Below, piece by piece: positions 37,627-45,052 of a stretch of DNA of 64,000 bases (position 1 is the first letter of the stretch; each line of letters starts with the position of its first letter). The notes beneath the pieces are model-generated. The model saw only the letters and a program-made list of their open reading frames with translations, searched no databases and had not been told where the DNA came from. Origin of the DNA: Fredinandcohnia onubensis (lineage in GTDB: Bacteria; Bacillota; Bacilli; Bacillales; Bacillaceae_L); the NCBI RefSeq assembly GCF_002734285.1, contig NZ_NSEA01000002.1:248001-312000 (forward strand). Reading direction: 5' to 3'. The translations under genes were made by a program, and so were the position numbers.

Positions 37627-37655
37627 AATTTATCAGACCACATTGCAAATGTCAA
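37627..37655 (-). promoter_or_regulatory. sigma-A promoter of the metY riboswitch operon
   Basis: On the minus strand a perfect TTGACA (37650-37655), a 17-nt spacer and TAAATT (37627-37632). It shows the metY operon has its own promoter, separate from the upstream riboswitch gene. Confidence 0.75.
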
Positions 37656-37705
37656 ACGTTTTTTAAATTTTCACTATGCAAATGTTTTTATCGCACTATT
37701 CCTTC

Positions 37706-38059
37706 TCACCAGTTAATATTCGTTAACATTTTACATTCCTTTGTGAACTCCTGAAATTTCCTTTTAAGCCCTCCTGGACCAAAACGAATATATTTTTGCT
37801 GATTTTGTACTAGTGCATCATCCTTCAAAAAATCTAAGAATGCTAGAATATTAATTCTGCGATTATGAATATTGACAATCCCATACTCAAAAAACCAGTT
37901 ATCGATCGTATTGTAAACTCCCTTATTCAGCCCATGTTGTTGATTGCACCAATTAAAAAATTGTAAATCCGGCAAATTAATATAGGAGCTTTTCCTTAAA
38001 TCATCGGATTGCCTTTTAGGTTCTGAAGCATAATGATTGTTTATTTTCTGCATACGCAT
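37706..38059 (-). CDS. orphan 117-residue protein controlled by a SAM riboswitch
   Basis: The product (MRMQKINNHY...) is not recognised. It is aromatic- and Asn-rich (DLQFFNWCNQQHGLNKGVYN, WFFEYGIVNIHNRR), basic, with an RFGPGGLKRKFQEF segment near the C-terminus and no signal peptide or membrane segment. The ATG at 38059 follows AAGGGTGG; an in-frame TTG at 38074 overlaps that site. It lies directly downstream of a complete SAM-I riboswitch with terminator, so it should be made only when SAM is low. It is the only gene of its unit, followed by the promoter of the metY operon. It might be a degraded gene whose riboswitch survived. Confidence 0.6.
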   Translation of the reverse strand: MRMQKINNHYASEPKRQSDDLRKSSYINLPDLQFFNWCNQQHGLNKGVYNTIDNWFFEYGIVNIHNRRINILAFLDFLKDDALVQNQQKYIRFGPGGLKRKFQEFTKECKMLTNINW

Positions 38060-38101
38060 ATATCCACCCTTCAATGAAACTTTTATAATGTGGATAAGGC
38101 C

Positions 38102-38135
38102 AACAAAGGGGCCTTCTCCGACAAGAAGAAGGCCC
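38102..38135 (-). terminator. SAM-regulated terminator of the 117-residue gene
   Basis: On the minus strand GGGCCTTCT/AGAAGGCCC (38127-38135 with 38109-38117) followed by CTTTGTT. It is the expression platform of the riboswitch at 38153-38263. Confidence 0.8.
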
Positions 38136-38152
38136 TAATAACCCTAAGGTTC

Positions 38153-38263
38153 CTTCTTATCTTTCAAGTTGATTCCAACTTGTGGGATTTAGCACCTTAC
38201 CGTATCTAGCGGCGGTTGCTGAGGTGTCAAAGAGCCAATCTCTCGACCTCTCTGGATAAGAAT
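38153..38263 (-). ncRNA. second SAM-I (S-box) riboswitch aptamer
   Basis: Conserved blocks on the minus strand: TTCTTATCCAGAGAGGTCGA, GATTGGC, CAGCAACC, AAGGTGCTAAATCC and GAAAGATAAGAA. P1 pairs TTCTTATC with GATAAGAA. It differs from the first one in P2/P3 and P4 sequence, so it is not a recent copy. It controls the 117-residue gene at 37706-38059. Confidence 0.95.
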
Positions 38264-38342
38264 TAATTTATAATATTGTTTTTTAGCACTTTAAATAAAT
38301 AATAGGAATCAACCTAGTGTCACACACATCTAAGCTTATCAG

Positions 38343-38395
38343 AAAAAAAAACAACTAGAAATACTTCACCCAAAGAAGAATGTATTTCCGGTTGT
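38343..38395 (-). terminator. terminator of the acetyltransferase unit
   Basis: On the minus strand a 14-bp stem ACAACCGGAAATAC/GTATTTCTAGTTGT (38382-38395 with 38351-38364, one mismatch and one wobble) is followed by eight T. It separates the acetyltransferase/GHR genes from the second SAM riboswitch unit. Confidence 0.8.
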
Positions 38396-38534
38396 CCGGT
38401 TAGCGCTGAATATTGAATTTTCAATTTAACTTATTTCATTATAAATTTATAGTTTATTAAAGTCAATAGTATTCAGAAAATTACTTTTCTAAAAATTTAT
38501 ATGATTTCAAGGTCATGCGCCATAAAAACAAGCA

Positions 38535-39035
38535 TTATATACCCAACCGAAACGCCATCACAACAATCCCATCATCCGCAGGTTCAAAATCATATTGCGG
38601 TAAGCGCTCGAAGCCATGGTTTGTGTATAGCTTAATCGCTTTTTTCATGAACTCACCAGTATGTAATCCGATAAATTGGTGATTTTTTGTTTTGGAGCGC
38701 CTGATACATTCAGTAATTAAAGCTGAAGCAACACCGTTTCCACGAGCCTCAGGGCTAACTGCTAGCATTCGAATTTCAGGATAATCCAACTCCTCTAACT
38801 GACCTTCGTATGCGTCTGTTTTAGCAGGAAACAAGACTACACTCCCGACAATTTTTTCATTAAGCTCACATACAATAAGCTCAGAACCGTGAAGACGGTC
38901 AGCCTCAGAAGAAATTGCCTGCTTCAGAGCTTGCCAATGAGGAGCAGGAATTGCCTTTGAATGCTCAAGATAAGCAGCAATTCGTTGTTCTCGAATGAAA
39001 TCCAATTCATCTTGTTTAGCATCACGAATTTTCAT
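38535..39035 (-). CDS. GNAT acetyltransferase
   Basis: A 166-residue GNAT protein with the acetyl-CoA loop in MLAVSPEARGNGVASALITECI (motif RGNGVA) and a C-terminal YTNHGFERLP segment. Substrate unknown. It follows the GHR-like gene by 13 nt and is probably co-transcribed. Acetyltransferases are part of known S-alkyl-cysteine salvage pathways, and the neighbouring operon is a sulfur operon, but a terminator separates them, so a shared role is speculative. Confidence 0.82.
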   Translation of the reverse strand: MKIRDAKQDELDFIREQRIAAYLEHSKAIPAPHWQALKQAISSEADRLHGSELIVCELNEKIVGSVVLFPAKTDAYEGQLEELDYPEIRMLAVSPEARGNGVASALITECIRRSKTKNHQFIGLHTGEFMKKAIKLYTNHGFERLPQYDFEPADDGIVVMAFRLGI

Positions 39036-39048
39036 ATTCCAATTTCAC

Positions 39049-40089
39049 CTACCCTTTTATCAAGAACTTTTCTTTTTTATTACTCAATTCTTCACGGTTA
39101 TGTTCGGAAAGCCATACCGACTCGTCTGGTCCTTTAGGAAGGATATTTACTTCTTCTTTTGTAGGATCAATGGTAATGGATAGGTGGTAATGGCGCTTAA
39201 TGGCTTCAAAATCAGTCGTTTCACCGAAACCAGGTGTCTGGAACAAATCGCGGGCATAGCCCCAAAGATTAGGAAACTCACGAATTAAATTTCGGTTTGT
39301 GCGAAAAGCTGAATAATAAGCAGCATCAAAGCGAACCAAAGTGGTGTATAAACGGACATCCGAATCCGTGATAAAATCCCCAAATAAGAAACGATGTTTG
39401 GACAAACGCTCCTCTAACTCATCTAATCTAGCAAACAATTGATCATAGGCTTGCTCATAAGCCTCCTGAGAATGTGCAAATCCACATTTATATACGCCAT
39501 TATTTACATCATGAAAAATGACATCGTTCAATGCATCGATTTCTTCACGCAATCCACTCGGATATAAATCTGGAGCATTTTCCTTGTGAAAAGGTGCCCA
39601 AACCGTTTCAAAATAGTTGGTAAGCTTAAAATAATCATTATTCACAGCCTGTTTGGTTTCAAGATCAACCATGACTGGTACAGTCGGTCTACCTGTATAA
39701 TTAGGGTCCGCATTCTTATAGACCTCACTCACATACTGAACACTAAGAACAGGATCAACTCCATTGTCATCTAAGGAAAATTCCCAATCAACACGCTCGA
39801 TTCTTGGTCTCATTGGACTTACTTTCCCTAAGCTAATCGCGTTTTCTAATCCAAGAATTTTACGAACAATCACAGAGCGATGTGCCCATGGACATGCGGC
39901 TGACCAAAGTAAGCGGTAGCGGCCAGACTCAACGGGTAATTCACCAGGCTGATTTCCGAAAGGTGCAGTAAAGCGATTCGTTTGACGATTGAAAGAGCCA
40001 TCGGCTTTTATTTCCACTGGTTTTTTTGATGTATCATTGTTCGATTCAACAGGAATCGCACAGCTAAATGTCTGGTCATTTTGTGACAT
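39049..40089 (-). CDS. glutathionyl-hydroquinone-reductase-like GST family protein
   Basis: The 346-residue product has the Xi-class GST architecture: a thioredoxin-like N-terminal domain with active-site Cys66 in ACPWAHRSVIVRK, the long RIERVDWEFSLDD insert, and an all-helical C-terminal domain. Glutathionyl-hydroquinone reductases remove glutathione from quinone adducts. Bacillaceae use bacillithiol instead of glutathione, so the thiol partner is probably bacillithiol or another thiol (inference). ATG at 40089. It heads a two-gene unit with a GNAT gene. Confidence 0.85.
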   Translation of the reverse strand: MSQNDQTFSCAIPVESNNDTSKKPVEIKADGSFNRQTNRFTAPFGNQPGELPVESGRYRLLWSAACPWAHRSVIVRKILGLENAISLGKVSPMRPRIERVDWEFSLDDNGVDPVLSVQYVSEVYKNADPNYTGRPTVPVMVDLETKQAVNNDYFKLTNYFETVWAPFHKENAPDLYPSGLREEIDALNDVIFHDVNNGVYKCGFAHSQEAYEQAYDQLFARLDELEERLSKHRFLFGDFITDSDVRLYTTLVRFDAAYYSAFRTNRNLIREFPNLWGYARDLFQTPGFGETTDFEAIKRHYHLSITIDPTKEEVNILPKGPDESVWLSEHNREELSNKKEKFLIKG

Positions 40090-40220
40090 GTAATCCTCTC
40101 CCTCAAGATTTAAATTAAAACATAGTAACTCAATGTGTTTAATGTAATTTACTCATTATCTAAAATAAACGTCAAGGAATAAACTCCTAAAAATCAAGTG
40201 ACCTTATGAACTCTTTTTAT

Positions 40221-40437
40221 TTGCGGGATACCATTTATCGTTTTGCGATGTGGTGGTATACCGTTTAGCTCCTTTGCGGGATACCATTTATCGTTTTGCG
40301 GTGTGGTGATATATCGATTAGCTTTGTTGCGGGATACCATTTATCGTTTTACGGTGTGTTGGTATACCGATTAGCTCTGTTGCGGTATATCATTTATCGT
40401 TTTGCGATATGATTGTATACCGATTAGCTCCTTTGCG
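40221..40437. repeat. tandem repeat, four units of 53 bp plus a partial fifth
   Basis: Units start at 40221, 40274, 40327 and 40380, exactly 53 bp apart, with a truncated fifth start (TTGCG) at 40433. The consensus begins TTGCGGGATACCATTTATCG and its second half contains GGTGGTATACCGATTAGC. Each unit is itself two diverged half-units, both starting TTGCG and holding a (G)GATACC/GTATACC core. GTATACC is close to the palindrome GGTATACC. There is no reading frame across it. The flanking 40090-40220 holds only the GHR promoter region and A/T-rich DNA. Confidence 0.9.
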
Positions 40438-40478
40438 TTTATGTACCAACGTACACATGTCGAATTTAATAAATGGAT

Positions 40479-40507
40479 AAAAAATACCCCTTAAAAAAAG
40501 GAGTATT
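40479..40507 (-). terminator. terminator of yqjQ
   Basis: On the minus strand AATACTCCTT/AAGGGGTATT (40498-40507 with 40483-40492, one wobble) followed by TTTTATCC. Confidence 0.75.
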
Positions 40508-40517
40508 GATGGTACTA

Positions 40518-41312
40518 TTATTTTTTAAAAAATGCTTTTCCCCCTACTTTTTCAACGAGCCGAGGAAACAAGGTATAAAATACACTGCCTGCATTCATCC
40601 AACCTGGCAGATTGAGTTCACGCTTAGATGTAAACATCGCTTGAACAATTTTCGAAGCGACGAAATCAGGATCAAGCATAAACCGATTTACATTTTTCGC
40701 ATATGTACCTGACTCATCCGCAATGTCAAAAAAACGCGTCCGAATCGGTCCTGGATTTACAGCTGTTACATGGATATTTGTGCTTGAAAGCTCCATCCGA
40801 AGGCTATTCGTAAACCCAAGTACTGCATGTTTTGTAGCCGAATAAACACTTGACTTTGGTGTCGCGATTTTTCCAGCCTGTGATGCGATATTAATAATAT
40901 GGCCTGAATTTTGCTGGATCATTGCAGGTAGAACCATCCTTGTACATGAAATGAGTCCAAATACATTAACCTCAAACATTGCTTTCATCTGCTCTATTTG
41001 TGCATCCACAACATTTGCAAACACACCAAACCCAGCATTATTAACAAGCACATCAATCGTGTTTACATTTCGTAATATGTCCTCAAATACATCTTTTACA
41101 TTTTCTGTATCACGAACATCGAGCTTATAATATAAGCAGTCGATACTGTATTTTTCTTGAATGTTTTGAGCAATTTTTTCTAACTGATCATAGCTTCGGG
41201 CTAAAAGGATTGGATATGCTCCTTGCTCTGCAACAAGGTAGGCAATTTTTTCGCCAATCCCGCTCGAAGCCCCAGTAATAACAATTTTCTTTCCTTTAAG
41301 TCTTGAATTCAT
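40518..41312 (-). CDS. yqjQ: short-chain dehydrogenase YqjQ
   Basis: A 264-residue classical SDR with the nucleotide motif GASSGIGE near residue 15, the NNAGFG motif and the catalytic YSATK (Tyr-x3-Lys). It is NAD(P)-dependent; substrate unknown. It follows yqjP by 25 nt on the same strand, as in B. subtilis. A hydrophobic C-terminal segment ([20 protein letters not shown]) might associate with the membrane. Confidence 0.88.
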   Translation of the reverse strand: MNSRLKGKKIVITGASSGIGEKIAYLVAEQGAYPILLARSYDQLEKIAQNIQEKYSIDCLYYKLDVRDTENVKDVFEDILRNVNTIDVLVNNAGFGVFANVVDAQIEQMKAMFEVNVFGLISCTRMVLPAMIQQNSGHIINIASQAGKIATPKSSVYSATKHAVLGFTNSLRMELSSTNIHVTAVNPGPIRTRFFDIADESGTYAKNVNRFMLDPDFVASKIVQAMFTSKRELNLPGWMNAGSVFYTLFPRLVEKVGGKAFFKK

Positions 41313-41337
41313 TCGGCCTTTTTCACCTCAGGGAATT

Positions 41338-42303
41338 TTAATTGGCGTGATATATATGTTGTCCGTTCACGACTTCTATCTTAATTTCACCTATTTCTTC
41401 AAGGAAGTCAAGTTGACCAACTGTTTCAGATACCGTAAAGAGAGGTTGCTTTAAGTACACTTTTGGGAATAACTTAGTACACACCTCAAAGGCAGTCATT
41501 GGCTTTTTCTTAATCATTTGTAGTACGTGATATGCCCGCTCTTTTTGTGAAACGAATCTCTCTTGAATAAGCTCATGAGGGTTCATAATATCAGCTCCAT
41601 GCCCCGTTACAACCTTTGACATGTCAAGTGTTAGAAGTTTTCGTAAAGAATTATTGTACTGGACTAATGGTCTCGGTCTAGCTGTTTCACCAAATTGTGG
41701 CGGTTCAAGCAATGGATTTGGTGAGATTTTAGCTAAGAGAGTATCTCCAGCGATAAGCATCCCATCCTCTTCTCGGTACAAAACAATATGGCTTTGTGCG
41801 TGTCCGGGCGTTTCTAATACCTTAAAGCCTGTCATACCATCGATGGTATCTCCTTCTCCTATCGTTTTTGTAAGTGATCTACGACAAGAATATTCAAGTT
41901 CTTCATCCATATCAATAAAGTTGATAAATGCGGGATCAAGGCCTAATTGAAGAAAAAGCTCATAATAAAAAGTCTTATTCTCTAAAAAGAATTGCTTATC
42001 CTGACTTATCCATGGTTGGTTTTTTTGGTGACCTAAAATTGGGATATCCTTATTAAAATAATCGAGAAGCCCTACATGGTCCGGGTGATGATGAGTGATT
42101 ACAATTTGGTCAATATCGGATGGTGTATATCCTAACTGAGCAAGCTGCTCATTAAAGGATTGCCACGCTTCCTCCGTTTTTGCACCAGCATCTATTAATG
42201 TTAAAGCTTCTCCCTTCACAACATACACATTTACATCTCCGACCGCAAAAGGTGTTGGCAGGGTTATTTTAAAAACATCCTTGGTCGTCGTAAGTTTATT
42301 CAT
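41338..42303 (-). CDS. yqjP: metallo-beta-lactamase fold hydrolase YqjP
   Basis: The 321-residue protein has the metal motif THHHPDHVGLLDYF, a further His in ETPGHAQSHIVLY, and Asp in IAGDTLLAK, and a C-terminal winged-helix-like region (MTAFEVCTKLFPKV). It is a glyoxalase-II-like zinc hydrolase of unknown substrate. Same neighbourhood as B. subtilis yqjP, divergent from proI. Confidence 0.87.
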   Translation of the reverse strand: MNKLTTTKDVFKITLPTPFAVGDVNVYVVKGEALTLIDAGAKTEEAWQSFNEQLAQLGYTPSDIDQIVITHHHPDHVGLLDYFNKDIPILGHQKNQPWISQDKQFFLENKTFYYELFLQLGLDPAFINFIDMDEELEYSCRRSLTKTIGEGDTIDGMTGFKVLETPGHAQSHIVLYREEDGMLIAGDTLLAKISPNPLLEPPQFGETARPRPLVQYNNSLRKLLTLDMSKVVTGHGADIMNPHELIQERFVSQKERAYHVLQMIKKKPMTAFEVCTKLFPKVYLKQPLFTVSETVGQLDFLEEIGEIKIEVVNGQHIYHAN

Positions 42304-42452
42304 AGATAAGAAATCTCCTTTGTACTATATCAATAAAGTATCGTTACATTTATCCATTTTTAGTTTACCTTTTTCATCTTATTTTGTCATTATATTCGAA
42401 TAACTTCTCTATTATGTAACTGTAATTGGGCTCGTTTTACAAAAAGAAGGTA

Positions 42453-42481
42453 TTGACATCCAGATAAAATCAGTGCATAAT
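42453..42481 (+). promoter_or_regulatory. sigma-A promoter of the proI T-box transcript
   Basis: Perfect TTGACA (42453-42458), a 17-nt spacer and CATAAT (42476-42481). Transcription should start about 20 nt before the T-box stem I. Confidence 0.85.
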
Positions 42482-42501
42482 GACCATTAATATAAATTTC
42501 G

Positions 42502-42757
42502 TAGAGCAATGATTAGGACTAGTAAATCATGTAATGGCAATAAGAGAGTGAGATCCATCGGCTGAAAGATCTCGTAGCCCACTTCTTGATTGAACCTACC
42601 TATGAGCTGTTAGGAAAACCTAACCGTCTCCCCCACGATACGGGTTCGAGTGGAACATCGAAAAATTAGCTTTTTTCAAGATGTTAAGTAAGGTGGTACC
42701 GCGGATAGCAGACCTATTCCGTCCTTTAACAAGGATGGAGTAGGTCTTTTTATTTTC
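42502..42757 (+). ncRNA. T-box riboswitch, proline specifier
   Basis: The conserved T-box AAGTAAGGTGGTACCGCGG runs 42686-42704. Stem I carries AGAGAGTGA on its 5' side and GAACCTACC on its 3' side; the specifier triplet read there is CCT (42595-42597), which is proline. The terminator stem pairs AGACCTATTCC (42710-42720) with GGAGTAGGTCT (42737-42747) and ends in TTTTATTTT. Uncharged tRNA-Pro should open it and allow proI expression, matching the gene's role. Confidence 0.93.
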
Positions 42758-42788
42758 AATTCAGATTTTATATTACGGAGGGATAGTT

Positions 42789-43634
42789 ATGGAAATGAGA
42801 CAAAATATCGTGTTTGTTGGAGCCGGCTCAATGGCTGAGGCAATGATTTCTGGAATGCTACAAAAGGAGCTCTTCTTGCCCAATCAAATTTCTGTAATGA
42901 ATCGCTCCAATTATGAACGATTAGAAGGTCTAAACAAAGAATATGGTGTAACCATAAGCCAAAACAAACAAGAAACAATTGAAAATGCTGGAGTCATCCT
43001 CCTAGCGATAAAGCCTAAGGACGTTGCAGAAGCTGTTTTAGCAATTAAGGATCACGTCAATGAAAACCAACTCATCATCTCTGTATTAGCAGGAGTATCG
43101 ACTACAACCATCACCGACTTACTAAACAAAGATGTTGCTGTAGTCCGTGCTATGCCAAATACATCTGCAACCATTGGAAAATCAGCTACTGCCTTATCCG
43201 TCGGAATGTACGCAAACGAAGACCATTTACTCATTGCACGTCAATTATTTGAAACAATTGGGATTGTTACAACAGTCGCAGAAAAAGACCTTCATGCGGT
43301 CACAGGTCTTTCAGGAAGTGGTCCTGCATATGTATATTATTTAGTCGAAGCAATGGAAAAAGCAGCTGACGATATCGGTCTTGAAAAAGGAATTGCCAAG
43401 GAATTAATCCTTCAAACGATTATTGGTGCAGCGGAAATGCTAAAAAGTTCACCAAAGCCACCTGCTACTTTGCGAAAAGAAGTAACAAGTCCAGGCGGTA
43501 CAACCGAAGCAGGTATAAAAGTATTGGAGCAATTTAACTACCAACAAGCAATGGTGTCTTGCATAAAACGTGCTACCGCTCGCTCTGCCGAACTTGGTGA
43601 AGCTATGCTCCAATCAGTTTCAGAAAAGAATTAA
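42789..43634 (+). CDS. proI: pyrroline-5-carboxylate reductase
   Basis: A 281-residue ProC-family enzyme. The N-terminal NAD(P) motif is VGAGSMAEAMISGM; the signature region is GLSGSGPAYVYYLVEAM and EVTSPGGTTEAGIKVLE. It catalyses the last step of proline synthesis. B. subtilis ProI (YqjO) sits at the same place. A proline T-box precedes it and a hairpin follows at 43650-43708. ATG 42789 behind GGAGGGA. Confidence 0.95.
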   Translation: MEMRQNIVFVGAGSMAEAMISGMLQKELFLPNQISVMNRSNYERLEGLNKEYGVTISQNKQETIENAGVILLAIKPKDVAEAVLAIKDHVNENQLIISVLAGVSTTTITDLLNKDVAVVRAMPNTSATIGKSATALSVGMYANEDHLLIARQLFETIGIVTTVAEKDLHAVTGLSGSGPAYVYYLVEAMEKAADDIGLEKGIAKELILQTIIGAAEMLKSSPKPPATLRKEVTSPGGTTEAGIKVLEQFNYQQAMVSCIKRATARSAELGEAMLQSVSEKN

Positions 43635-43649
43635 ATGTATGATAACAAA

Positions 43650-43714
43650 GTCAGTAGGATCTTACCAATCCAGAAAAAGTGATTTACTATTGGTAGGATT
43701 TTACTGACATTTTT
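43650..43714 (+). terminator. long imperfect hairpin after proI
   Basis: Two 20-nt arms (43650-43669 and 43689-43708) are near-complementary, starting GTCAGTA and ending TACTGAC, with wobbles in the middle and a 19-nt A-rich loop, followed by ATTTTTG. It probably ends proI transcription; its length is more than needed. Confidence 0.65.
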
Positions 43715-43763
43715 GATATACTATTATTTAGAGTACCGAAATAAATCATGATGGGGAGATTCT

Positions 43764-44957
43764 ATGAGTGCACCGCTTATTAAAGAAACACCACCACAAC
43801 TAAGTACGCCTACAGAAAAAATTTGGACCCGTGATTTTACCCTAATCTGCATATCAAACTTCTTTATTTTTCTCGGCTTTCAGATGACATTGCCGACAAT
43901 CCCACTATTTGTAGAACATCTTGGAGGTAATGAACAGCTCATTGGATTAGTCGTTGGAATTTTTACCTTTTCCGCACTGTTAATCAGACCCTTCGCTGGC
44001 CATCAACTAGAAATAAGAGGACGACGCTTCGTATATTTACTTGGGCTTGCCATTTTCGTCCTATCTGTTGGCACCTACGGAATCATTTCAAGTTTACTGT
44101 TTTTATTTTTGTTTCGAATGGTTCAAGGGATTGGCTGGGGCTTTTCAACAACGGCTTCTGGAACCATCGCAACAGACTTAATCCCTGCCAAAAGACGCGG
44201 TGAAGGAATGGGCTATTTTGGTCTGTTCGGAAATATCGCACTAGCTATTGGTCCTTCGTTAGGCCTTACACTTGCTGGTACAATATCCTATACAAAACTC
44301 TTTTCCATTTGCGCTATATTAGGTTTAGTCGCACTCATCCTATCATCTAGAATCCACTATAAAAAAATCGAACCAGTAAAAGAAAACCCTAGAAAATGGG
44401 ACTTTTATGAAGAAACAGCGCTCCCTCCTTCGATTCTATTATTCTTTATAACTGTTTCATTTGGAGGTATTGCAGCCTTTTTACCTTTATATACTTTACA
44501 AAAGGGAATATCCGGGATTGAATGGTATTTTCTTTTATTTGCAGTCGCTTTAATGATTTCCCGAACCTTTGCCGGGCGCCTTTATGATCTGAAAGGACAT
44601 CGTGCCGTGTTTGCACCAGGTGCTTTTTCAATTGTATTAGCTATGTTGCTATTAGCCTGGTTACCTAGTAGTCTTGTACTTTACATAGCAGCTTTTATTT
44701 ACGGTTTAGGTTTCGGTGCATTGCAGCCTGCCCTACAAGCATGGGCTGTACAAACGGCTCCAGATAATCGAAAAGGGATGGCGAACGCAACCTTTTTCTC
44801 TTCTTTTGATTTAGGAGTGGGGATTGGTGCGATTGCCTTTGGTCAAATCGCCTATTTATTAGGGTACCAGTCAATCTACATCGCCTCTGCAATATCTGTA
44901 CTAATTTCCATTTTGCTTTATTTTACATGGATTGGAAAAAATAATACTTCAGCATAA
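43764..44957 (+). CDS. yqjV: MFS exporter YqjV
   Basis: The 397-residue protein has about twelve membrane helices and the MFS loop motif after helix 2 (IRPFAGHQLEIRGRR). A second copy in the other half (ISRTFAGRLYDLKGHR) confirms the two-fold repeat. Proton-driven efflux of drugs or metabolites is expected. B. subtilis yqjV has the same position. ATG behind GGGGAG. Confidence 0.88.
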   Translation: MSAPLIKETPPQLSTPTEKIWTRDFTLICISNFFIFLGFQMTLPTIPLFVEHLGGNEQLIGLVVGIFTFSALLIRPFAGHQLEIRGRRFVYLLGLAIFVLSVGTYGIISSLLFLFLFRMVQGIGWGFSTTASGTIATDLIPAKRRGEGMGYFGLFGNIALAIGPSLGLTLAGTISYTKLFSICAILGLVALILSSRIHYKKIEPVKENPRKWDFYEETALPPSILLFFITVSFGGIAAFLPLYTLQKGISGIEWYFLLFAVALMISRTFAGRLYDLKGHRAVFAPGAFSIVLAMLLLAWLPSSLVLYIAAFIYGLGFGALQPALQAWAVQTAPDNRKGMANATFFSSFDLGVGIGAIAFGQIAYLLGYQSIYIASAISVLISILLYFTWIGKNNTSA

Positions 44958-44978
44958 GGGGCAATAGTCCCCTTTTTC
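44956..44978 (+). terminator. terminator of yqjV
   Basis: Stem AAGGGG/CCCCTT around CAATAGT, running into TTTTT, directly on the stop codon. Confidence 0.7.
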
Positions 44979-45052
44979 CTTTTTCATCTTAAATCCCTTA
45001 TCGTTTCGAAAAAAATTGGATAGAATGAATCTTAGGGATTGGAGGTTGACTT

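Noticed and set aside
38535-40089. Acetyltransferase and GHR-like genes as part of the sulfur operon
   Set aside because: A strong terminator with eight T at 38343-38395 and the next SAM riboswitch separate the units; any link is only by proximity.
40221-40437. Possible CRISPR array
   Set aside because: The 53-bp units abut directly with no unique spacers and no cas genes nearby.
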